From: Prevotellaceae bacterium | Lineage (GTDB): Bacteria > Bacteroidota > Bacteroidia > Bacteroidales > Bacteroidaceae | Length of the DNA: 10,223 nucleotides | Reading direction: 5' to 3' | Assembly: GCA_905371275.1 (NCBI GenBank) | Contig: CAJPLH010000063.1 | Coordinates: 1 to 10,223 of the forward strand | Shown here: in pieces, positions 1-4,838 of the stretch | How positions within the stretch are numbered: position 1 is the first letter of the stretch | Layout of the letters: each line of letters opens with the position of its first letter | Made by a program: the position numbers and the translations under genes | Notes under the pieces: generated by a model | Databases searched by the model: none | What the model saw: only the letters and a program-made list of their open reading frames with translations | Told to the model about the DNA's origin: nothing

Positions 1-374
1 ATGGTGATTTCTGCCATAAGGGTAAATATTTCATCGAGCGTACCCACACCACCGGGCAAAGCTATCATCAAGTCGCTGCGTTCGATGAGAATTGTCTTTC
101 TGTCGGCGAGTCCAGCGGTGCGGATATCTACATCAAGCGTGTCGCTCACCGCATTTCTTTCTACCACAAATTGCGGAACGATGCCAAAGATTCGCGCACC
201 AGCTTGTTTGGCACTCTGTGCAAGGACTTCCATCATGCCGACACCTGAACCACCATAAACGAGCGAACGTCCAGATTGTCCAATCCATTTTCCCACCTCT
301 TCCGTAGCTTGTTGGAAGGCAGAGGGCACATTGTCGTGGGAAGAAAGAAAAACACCAATATATTGCATAGCCAT
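1..374 (-). CDS. LOG-family Rossmann-fold protein (cytokinin-riboside-monophosphate phosphoribohydrolase-like), 3' end cut by window edge
   Basis: The first 124 residues are visible; the C-terminal part lies beyond base 1. Two family motifs are present: a nucleotide-binding VYGGSGVGMM at residues 39-48, and the signature PGGVGTLDE at 107-115, preceded by the conserved Arg-Lys pair at 92-93 (ADRKTILIERSD). Characterised LOG-family members release the base from nucleoside 5'-monophosphates, in plants activating cytokinins; bacterial homologues are cytoplasmic and often of unknown physiological substrate. Some family members were misnamed lysine decarboxylases. Translation can start at 374 or at a second ATG at 368, since ATGGCTATG gives two candidates in frame; nothing in the A-rich leader separates them. 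The gene is divergent from the lipoprotein gene and has a possible -7 box about 150 bp upstream. The family call is firm, the substrate is not known. Confidence 0.88.
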   Translation of the reverse strand, partial: MAMQYIGVFLSSHDNVPSAFQQATEEVGKWIGQSGRSLVYGGSGVGMMEVLAQSAKQAGARIFGIVPQFVVERNAVSDTLDVDIRTAGLADRKTILIERSDLMIALPGGVGTLDEIFTLMAEIT

Positions 375-531
375 TTTGTGTGAAAAGTTTGTTGTTTCGC
401 CTGTTTGAAGCCGAAGTAGTCGAATGTGTTCTGCTGAAGAAAGCAGATTCTAATCGAACAAATAGGCAAAATCAGGGTAAATGTGCGTTGAAACAATGAA
501 GGTGGAACGCAAAATTCCACAGTTTCTAGAG

Positions 532-539
532 CAAAGGTA
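532..539 (-). promoter_or_regulatory. Candidate -7 box (TACCTTTG) for the LOG-family gene
   Basis: Read leftward, this is TACCTTTG, an exact match to the Bacteroidetes TAnnTTTG box. No convincing TTTG -33 element lies 19-21 bp further upstream, so support is partial. It predicts a start near 525 and a leader of about 150 nt. Confidence 0.4.
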
Positions 540-568
540 CAAAGAAATCTGTGGAAATTGTCTAGTAG

Positions 569-615
569 ACGTGTTTTTCTCCCCTGTTAAACCGCGATAA
601 GATAGAAAAACACGT
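569..615. repeat. 12-bp perfect inverted repeat with 23-nt spacer
   Basis: ACGTGTTTTTCT at 569-580 is exactly complementary to AGAAAAACACGT at 604-615. It lies almost midway between the two facing -7 boxes. It could be an operator for a dimeric regulator or a hairpin; the right arm is followed by a T-rich stretch (617-632), so a terminator role is also possible but has no obvious gene to serve. Confidence 0.55.
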
Positions 616-667
616 GAGCTTTTGTATTTTTAAGGATAAATATGTAGTTTGAGTGTGGGAAAGTGTC

Positions 668-675
668 TACCTTTG
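668..675 (+). promoter_or_regulatory. Candidate -7 box (TACCTTTG) for the lipoprotein gene
   Basis: TACCTTTG matches the TAnnTTTG consensus exactly. A TTTG lies upstream in GTAGTTTGAG with a spacer of about 16 bp, shorter than the usual 19-21, so the -33 element is doubtful. It predicts a start near 682 and a leader of about 138 nt. Confidence 0.4.
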
Positions 676-819
676 CTCCAAAACCACAAAATAACACTCG
701 TTTTCTCCCTGACACTTTAAGGCTGATGCACGCAGCGAAAGTTTTTTCAAGGCAAGCATCGTATTAAACGGGGATACAGTGGTAAAGCATCACATTCAAT
801 ATTATTCAATATCATCACA

Positions 820-1218
820 ATGAAAAAAGTTCTCTTTTTCGCTGTTGCTTGCCTTTCTTTGATGGCTTGCGGCAACAAGGCTCAATCTGAGCAAAACGCA
901 GACTCTCTCTCTGCACAAACTGCTGACTCTCTCGTATTCGAAGGTCAATTCCCCAACGCTGATGGTGGTCAAATGAACGTTAAGCTTGCTCTCGCACAAG
1001 ATAGCACTAAGGGTTTCGTTCTCGCTGAAGACACTACTATGTCAAAGGGTACTTACGAAGAAGTAACTGCTGGCGACAAGAAGGGGTACAAGCTCACTGT
1101 TTCTCCCGAAGATGTACGTTACTTCGCACTTAGCGGCGACAGCGTTCTCTCTGCATCATCTGATTCTACTCTCGCTCCCGCTGCTTCTGGCATGAAGTAC
1201 GACCTCAAGCGTAAGTAA
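820..1218 (+). CDS. Small secreted lipoprotein, NlpE N-terminal-domain-like
   Basis: This 132-residue protein has a lipoprotein signal peptide: MKKVLFF, a short hydrophobic core, then the lipobox LMAC with Cys17 as the acylated residue. After a Ser/Ala/Gln/Asp-rich linker (18-38), the segment FEGQFPNADGGQMNVKLAL (from residue 40) resembles the start of the NlpE N-terminal domain, a small beta-barrel, but it lacks the cysteines of the Enterobacterial CPxxC metal motif, so a copper role should not be assumed. Codon use is strikingly biased: all Tyr TAC, all Asn AAC, and all ten Lys after the signal peptide AAG. This is typical of highly expressed genes and differs from the neighbours. It is monocistronic, closed by the hairpin at 1323-1358. 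Lipoprotein status is firm, the domain call is moderate, and the function is unknown. Confidence 0.88.
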   Translation: MKKVLFFAVACLSLMACGNKAQSEQNADSLSAQTADSLVFEGQFPNADGGQMNVKLALAQDSTKGFVLAEDTTMSKGTYEEVTAGDKKGYKLTVSPEDVRYFALSGDSVLSASSDSTLAPAASGMKYDLKRK

Positions 1219-1322
1219 TCGTTTGTTGACTCAACAGTAAACCAAGTGTTGTGTGTTGCAGAAGTCCAAGACCTTCTCTTTGTGCTTCAACAAAAGCGGC
1301 ATTTGACAATGGTTACTCATTC

Positions 1323-1369
1323 TCTCCCTCTCTTGAATCTCATTTCAAGGGAGGGAGACACTTTATAAT
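1323..1369 (+). terminator. Rho-independent-type terminator after the lipoprotein gene
   Basis: TCTCCCTCTCTTGAA (1323-1337) pairs over 15 positions with 1344-1358, with one G-T wobble, around a 6-nt loop. The tail CACTTTATAATT is only moderately T-rich. The hairpin lies about 100 bp after the lipoprotein stop and before the hydrolase. A TATAATTTG just after it (1364-1372) is a one-base-longer variant of a -7 box and might belong to the hydrolase promoter. Confidence 0.7.
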
Positions 1370-1406
1370 TTGATATTCCGACCTCATTTGATATTTCGAG
1401 AGCCTT

Positions 1407-2477
1407 ATGTTTCACAACGATCCGCTTTCTTCTCAGTCTACTCAAAAAAACACTATAACATCGTGCTTCTTCCGTTGGTGGAGATGGACTTTGGGCGTTT
1501 CCTTTGTGCTATTCTTGGCTTTGTGGGGTGTGGGAGAGTTTATGTTGAGCACGGCATTGCATCCCACTCCCAGTGTTTACAGAGATTCTCTTGCCACTCT
1601 CAAAAGGATGTATCATAATTATCCCCACATTCAGCCGTGGTATGATAGTTTGCAGGCTCATCACGCACTGCATGACACTACTATTGTCGCTGCTGACGGT
1701 GCGAAACTCCATGGTTATTACATTCGTGCAGCGATTCCCACAAAGCGAGTGGCTGTTTTGGTGCATGGCTATCAAGATGCAGCTTTGCGAATGCTCCATA
1801 TTGCTTATCTCTATCATCATGATTTGGGCGCAAATGTGCTGATGCCTGATTTGCGTTATCACGGAAAAACGTCAGGCGAAAGCATTGGTATGGGATGGAA
1901 CGACCGGTTAGACGTGCGACAATGGGTGTGGACGGCTTCGAACATCTTCGCCAACGTGCAGCAGAACGAAACGTCAGCGCAAGTTGCTGCGAATGAATCG
2001 TCGCGAAACACAATGGCAAATGCTCTCCATCTTGTGGTGCATGGCATCTCCATGGGAGCTGCTACAACAATGATGCTCAGTGGTTCAGACAGTCTTCCTC
2101 CGATTCGTGCATATGTTGAGGATTGTGGTTACTCTTCTGTTTGGGATATTTTCAAAAGCGAACTTAGAAAGCGGTATCATCTTCCTGCTTTCCCAGTGTT
2201 GTATGCTTCAAATGCCTTGTGTAAATGGCACTACGGATGGTCGTTTCGCGAAGCTGATGCCGTAACTTCAGTGAGTCGTTGTCGTCAACCGATGCTTTTT
2301 ATCCACGGTGATCAAGATAAATTTGTGCCCACAGCAATGGTTTATCGTGTGTTTGCTGCCAAGCCGCAACCGAAGTCGCTTTGGATTGCTCCGCAGGCTG
2401 AACACGCAGCGAGTTATCTCAAACATCGCGAAACTTATACGCGTTGTGTGGCTGATTTTCTCGCTCCTTATTGGTAA
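1407..2477 (+). CDS. Membrane-anchored alpha/beta hydrolase (serine hydrolase)
   Basis: The 356-residue protein begins with a short basic, Trp/Arg-containing segment followed by one hydrophobic membrane span (about 28-46), so the catalytic domain probably faces the periplasm. The fold markers appear in order: LVHGYQD (118-124, oxyanion-hole region), the nucleophile elbow GISMG with Ser215 (213-217), the acid in HGDQDKFVP (Asp304 in the usual position), and a C-terminal AEH with His333. The triad is therefore complete. The layout resembles the Bacteroidetes hydrolases related to YqkD-type esterases; the substrate (ester, peptide or lipid) cannot be read from sequence. An Asn/Ser/Ala-rich stretch (183-207) sits just before the nucleophile strand. 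The downstream glycosylase gene starts 22 bp after the stop, so the two probably share a transcript. Confidence 0.87.
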   Translation: MFHNDPLSSQSTQKNTITSCFFRWWRWTLGVSFVLFLALWGVGEFMLSTALHPTPSVYRDSLATLKRMYHNYPHIQPWYDSLQAHHALHDTTIVAADGAKLHGYYIRAAIPTKRVAVLVHGYQDAALRMLHIAYLYHHDLGANVLMPDLRYHGKTSGESIGMGWNDRLDVRQWVWTASNIFANVQQNETSAQVAANESSRNTMANALHLVVHGISMGAATTMMLSGSDSLPPIRAYVEDCGYSSVWDIFKSELRKRYHLPAFPVLYASNALCKWHYGWSFREADAVTSVSRCRQPMLFIHGDQDKFVPTAMVYRVFAAKPQPKSLWIAPQAEHAASYLKHRETYTRCVADFLAPYW

Positions 2478-2499
2478 CTTCCCTTTTCTTGCAACAACG

Positions 2500-3087
2500 A
2501 TGTCAGTACTTCCCATCGAAACTCATCCTCTCCAACCTTTTCTTCCCCCAAATGCGCAGTGGCTCTTCCTCGGCAGCTTTCCTCCTCCGCAAGCGCGCTG
2601 GAGTATGTTCTTCTTTTATCCCAACTTCATCAATGACTTTTGGCGCATTATGGGATATTTGTTTTTTGAGAATCGAGAACATTTTGTCGTCGATGGTGAA
2701 AAGCGTTTTGACCAAGCAGCCATTGAACAATTTGCGCGCGACAAAGGTTTTGCTTTCTTCGACACTGCCACTAAAGTAAGGCGACTGAAGGGTAATGCTT
2801 CTGATGCTTTTCTTGAAATCGTAGAACCCACTGATATTGCTTCTCTTTTGTCTGCGATGCCTTCGTGTCGACATATTATCACGACAGGAGGACTCGCTGG
2901 AGAAACGCTTTGTCGCACGTTGGGTGTGGAAAAGTTGCCTAAAATCGGAGAATCGGTGCTTTGTCCGCAGACAGAACATCACTTAGGTCGTGACATTGTT
3001 TTCTGGCGGATGCCCAGTAGCTCGCGCGCTTATCCATTGAAGTTGGAGAAGAAAGCCGAATTCTATGCACGACTTTTTGAAGTTTAG
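2500..3087 (+). CDS. Uracil-DNA glycosylase superfamily protein (Mug / hypoxanthine-DNA-glycosylase-like)
   Basis: I place the start at 2500, giving 195 residues. An earlier in-frame ATG at 2308 would put 64 codons inside the hydrolase gene and add sequence with no family resemblance. The N-terminal WLFLGSFPP (21-29) matches the first active-site motif of the superfamily (GS.P.), followed by FINDFWRIMG (43-52), corresponding to the N.FW...G region of the TIGR04274-like proteins. The late MPSSSRAYP (171-179) matches the base-flipping motif (PS.SPAY in many homologues). Such enzymes remove uracil or hypoxanthine from DNA in base-excision repair, in the cytoplasm. The catalytic residue is not clear from these motifs, so base specificity remains open. 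The gene is probably cotranscribed with the hydrolase, with no evident functional link. Confidence 0.78.
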   Translation: MSVLPIETHPLQPFLPPNAQWLFLGSFPPPQARWSMFFFYPNFINDFWRIMGYLFFENREHFVVDGEKRFDQAAIEQFARDKGFAFFDTATKVRRLKGNASDAFLEIVEPTDIASLLSAMPSCRHIITTGGLAGETLCRTLGVEKLPKIGESVLCPQTEHHLGRDIVFWRMPSSSRAYPLKLEKKAEFYARLFEV

Positions 3088-3158
3088 AACCAGCCAGAGG
3101 GGCATTGTAGAGATTTTCTTTTCTTAAAAAACAAAAATGTGGCGCAAAATGTTTCTAC

Positions 3159-3172
3159 TATCGCTAGCGATA
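3159..3172. promoter_or_regulatory. 14-bp perfect palindrome upstream of the GPx promoter (possible operator)
   Basis: TATCGCTAGCGATA is a perfect palindrome ending 14 bp before the -7 box at 3187. With a transcription start near 3200 its centre is around -35, where a dimeric regulator would control polymerase binding. An operator role is inferred; the regulator is unknown, and the site does not resemble the repeats in front of ohrR. Confidence 0.45.
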
Positions 3173-3186
3173 TATGAGAAAAGTTG

Positions 3187-3194
3187 TATCTTTG
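3187..3194 (+). promoter_or_regulatory. -7 box (TATCTTTG) of the glutathione peroxidase gene
   Basis: TATCTTTG is an exact match to the Bacteroidetes TAnnTTTG box, in a gene-free gap after the glycosylase. No clear TTTG -33 element is seen; the palindrome at 3159-3172 covers that region. The predicted start near 3200 gives a leader of about 165 nt to the preferred start codon at 3367. Confidence 0.55.
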
Positions 3195-3366
3195 CGAATA
3201 GAAAACGAAGAGTGGTTCTCGAACAAGCCATCTTTCGAACATAGACAACAAGACAATTTATAAGCAGAACAAAATGATTGCGATTCCTACGCCTTGTGTT
3301 CCTGCGCAGAACACGATGGAACGGACGCATCTTTGGGATGCGCAGATTCAAAACAAGCAAAAACTT

Positions 3367-3915
3367 ATGGCAACAGTATATGATTTCAAGCTGACCAACA
3401 AAAAAGGTCAAGAAGTGAGCCTTGCCGACTACAAAGGAAAGGTGTTGCTCATTGTGAACTCAGCCACAGAATGTGGTTTTACACCTCAATATGAAGAGCT
3501 TGAAGCCCTTTACAGTGCACATCGCGCTCAAGGTCTTGAAATCCTCGACGTGCCTTGCAACCAATTTGGTGGGCAAGCTCCTGGCACTGATGCCGAGATT
3601 TCTGAATTCTGCTCGCTCAAGTTTGGAGTGGATTTCCCTCAATTTAGCAAAGCTGAAGTGAATGGCGAGAACGAACTTCCTCTTTACACTTGGCTCAAAG
3701 CTGAACAACCTTTTCAAGGATTCGAGAAAGACCACAAACTCACTCCGATTCTCGAAGATATTTTAGATAAAAATCTTCCAGGATGGCGCGAAACTAGCGA
3801 TGTAAAGTGGAATTTCACGAAATTCCTCGTTGATCGCGAAGGTAAAGTGGTGGCTCGTTTTGAACCTACACACGATATTAAGGACATTGAGAAGCAAATT
3901 GAAAAACTTTTCTAA
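3367..3915 (+). CDS. Glutathione peroxidase family protein (probably thioredoxin-dependent thiol peroxidase)
   Basis: The 182-residue protein matches the GPx family over its full length. Visible elements: NSATECGFTPQYEEL (31-45) with peroxidatic Cys36 (Cys, not selenocysteine), CNQFGGQ (64-70) with Gln70, and VKWNFTKFLVDREG (146-159) with Trp148 and Asn149, so the catalytic tetrad Cys/Gln/Trp/Asn is complete. Cys82 in EFCSLKFGV sits where non-animal, thioredoxin-using GPx proteins carry the resolving cysteine. Such enzymes reduce H2O2 and organic hydroperoxides in the cytoplasm. I start at 3367, where family similarity begins. An in-frame ATG at 3274 would add 31 residues that look neither like a signal peptide nor like family sequence. 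A palindrome and promoter lie upstream, a hairpin terminator follows, and the next gene encodes an OhrR-type peroxide sensor. Confidence 0.93.
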   Translation: MATVYDFKLTNKKGQEVSLADYKGKVLLIVNSATECGFTPQYEELEALYSAHRAQGLEILDVPCNQFGGQAPGTDAEISEFCSLKFGVDFPQFSKAEVNGENELPLYTWLKAEQPFQGFEKDHKLTPILEDILDKNLPGWRETSDVKWNFTKFLVDREGKVVARFEPTHDIKDIEKQIEKLF

Positions 3916-3937
3916 GTCGCCTATAATCAATTAGTTT

Positions 3938-3979
3938 AATAAGACCGGCACGGATGACAAATTTCCGTGTCGGCTTATT
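3938..3979 (+). terminator. Hairpin terminator after the glutathione peroxidase gene
   Basis: AATAAG-a-CCGGCACGGA (3938-3954) pairs with TCCGTGTCGG-CTTATT (3964-3979): 16 pairs with one wobble and one bulged A, around a 9-nt loop. It begins 22 bp after the GPx stop. The flanking AATAAG/CTTATT pairs give an A tract and a T tract on the two sides. It probably separates GPx transcription from ohrR. Confidence 0.78.
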
Positions 3980-3996
3980 CCGTATCATAGGAATAG

Positions 3997-4028
3997 TTAG
4001 GTTTGATAATCATTAGGTTTGATATCAA
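3997..4028. repeat. Two 16-bp direct repeats upstream of ohrR
   Basis: TTAGGTTTGATAATCA (3997-4012) is followed directly by TTAGGTTTGATATCAA (4013-4028); the first 12 bases are identical. The pair lies just before the candidate promoter at 4031, where an activator or repressor could bind on nearly the same helix face. No known site is recognised. Confidence 0.55.
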
Positions 4029-4030
4029 TC

Positions 4031-4061
4031 TATCTTTTGCCCCATTGTGTCACGGAACAAT
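4031..4061 (+). promoter_or_regulatory. Candidate ohrR promoter with ATTGT/ACAAT inverted repeat
   Basis: TATCTTTTG (4031-4039) is a -7 box with one extra T in the spacer. ATTGT (4044-4048) and ACAAT (4057-4061) form an inverted repeat across the expected transcription start. OhrR proteins typically bind AT-rich dyads overlapping their promoters, so autoregulation is plausible, but the arms are short and the call is tentative. Confidence 0.35.
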
Positions 4062-4068
4062 CTATTTT

Positions 4069-4149
4069 GTGCGAAGAATCTTTAGTGTGAAGAATCATTA
4101 GCGCGCAACATCTTTTTTGCGCGAAAATATCTTTTTAGTGCGAACATTA
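4069..4149. repeat. Five imperfect tandem repeats in the ohrR leader
   Basis: Related 12-13-base units begin at 4069 (GTGCGAAGAATC), 4085 (GTGTGAAGAATC), 4101 (GCGCGCAACATC), 4119 (GCGCGAAAATATC) and 4138 (GTGCGAACATTA), separated by short T-rich spacers (TTTA, ATTA, TTTTTT, TTTTTA). The spacing is 16, 16, 18 and 19 bp and the array ends a few bases before the ohrR start codon. It may be a multi-site binding array in DNA, a regulatory leader RNA, or a decayed tandem duplication. Confidence 0.6.
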
Positions 4150-4155
4150 CTCTAA

Positions 4156-4605
4156 ATGAATTACGATAAACTCAAACTCGATAACCAGCTCTGCTTCCGA
4201 CTTTATGCAGCAAGTCGCTTGATTACGCAGGCTTATCGTCCTCATCTCGATCGATTGGGCGTAACTTATCCGCAATATCTTGTGTTGATGGTGCTTTGGG
4301 AGCAAGATGCGCTGCCGGTGAATGATATTGCTAAAAAACTCTCGCTAGAAACCAACACGGTGACGCCGTTGATTCAGCGAATGGAGCGAGAAGGTATCGT
4401 CACTCGCACCAAAGGTAAGGTGGACACACGTCAAACAATAGTTGCTTTGACGCAGCATGGTCACGATTTGCGCGAGCAGTCTGTAGAAATCCCCAATTGT
4501 ATGCTCGATTTGCTTTGCAATAGCGGAGTACAGGAGCAGTCAATTTCCGATATCATTCCTTTGCTCGATGAACTCATTGTGAGTTTGAAAAAGAAAGTGG
4601 ATTAA
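4156..4605 (+). CDS. ohrR: MarR-family organic peroxide sensor, OhrR type
   Basis: This 149-residue winged-helix regulator carries the OhrR signature LDNQLCFRLYAASRLITQAY and LTYPQYLVLMVLWE-like sequence (VTYPQYLVLMVLWE here). Cys13 aligns with the reactive Cys15 of Bacillus subtilis OhrR, and Tyr27 and Tyr38 fall at the same spacing as its Tyr29 and Tyr40, the residues that sense sulfenic acid formation. The DNA-recognition helix and wing lie around 55-98 (NTVTPLIQRMEREG, then KGKVDTRQTIVALT). Two further cysteines, Cys115 and Cys121, could act as the resolving cysteine of a two-Cys OhrR. OhrR normally represses ohr; no ohr gene is visible here and the upstream neighbour is a GPx. The start at 4156 follows an A-rich leader and a repeat array. 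The 3' end of the gene is duplicated downstream. Confidence 0.88.
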   Translation: MNYDKLKLDNQLCFRLYAASRLITQAYRPHLDRLGVTYPQYLVLMVLWEQDALPVNDIAKKLSLETNTVTPLIQRMEREGIVTRTKGKVDTRQTIVALTQHGHDLREQSVEIPNCMLDLLCNSGVQEQSISDIIPLLDELIVSLKKKVD

Positions 4606-4644
4606 GATTAGGCATTCCTTTTTGAAAAAGAAAGTGGATTAAGA
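4584..4644. repeat. Exact 24-bp direct repeat at the ohrR 3' end
   Basis: The 24 bases at 4584-4607, which include the last ohrR codons and its TAA stop, are repeated exactly at 4621-4644, with a period of 37 bp. This looks like a recent local duplication or slippage event. The second copy lies outside the gene and encodes nothing. Confidence 0.85.
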
Positions 4645-4664
4645 ACAGACCTTAATTGACTGAT

Positions 4665-4682
4665 TTTCAATAAGCATTGAAA
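4665..4682. repeat. Small perfect hairpin between ohrR and its terminator
   Basis: TTTCAAT (4665-4671) and ATTGAAA (4676-4682) pair perfectly around AAGC. There is no T tract after it, so it is not a terminator by itself; it could stabilise the ohrR mRNA 3' end. Confidence 0.35.
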
Positions 4683-4725
4683 GTTATTTGAAACGCAATT
4701 CGGTATTCAAATTGCAATCAAACTT

Positions 4726-4780
4726 TAGGTAGAGTGTTCTTCTATTTTGAAGAACACTCTACCTATTTGTTTTTATTTTG
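4726..4780. terminator. Strong terminator between convergent ohrR and sulfatase genes
   Basis: The 16-base arm at 4727-4742 (AGGTAGAGTGTTCTTC) pairs perfectly with 4749-4764 around TATTTT, extended by one T-A pair. It is followed by ATTTGTTTTTATTTT, a good T-rich tail for rightward transcription. Leftward transcripts of the sulfatase would read the same stem with a poorer tail, so it can serve both genes. A degenerate second copy of the right arm follows at 4782-4796. Confidence 0.85.
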
Positions 4781-4838
4781 GAGAAGACTCTACCTATTTG
4801 TTGTTTTTCTTTGCCCACTTCGACATTTACTCTCAAAA

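Larger units (their letters stand above)
375..819. other. Gene-free divergent intergenic region (445 bp)
   Basis: I see no coding region here. The stretch separates the leftward LOG gene from the rightward lipoprotein gene. It holds two facing TAnnTTTG boxes (532-539 leftward, 668-675 rightward), a 12-bp inverted repeat between them (569-580/604-615), small hairpin-capable repeats at 430-447 (TCTGCT/AGCAGA) and 502-520 (GTGGAA/TTCCAC), and an AT-rich stretch before the lipoprotein start in which ATTCAATAT occurs twice (794-802, 804-812). If the boxes are used, both genes have leaders of roughly 140-150 nt. Confidence 0.6.

Noticed and set aside
2308..2499. Upstream extension of the glycosylase from an ATG at 2308
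   Set aside because: It would overlap the hydrolase gene by 170 bp, and the added residues resemble nothing in the family; the ATG at 2500 fits both spacing and homology.
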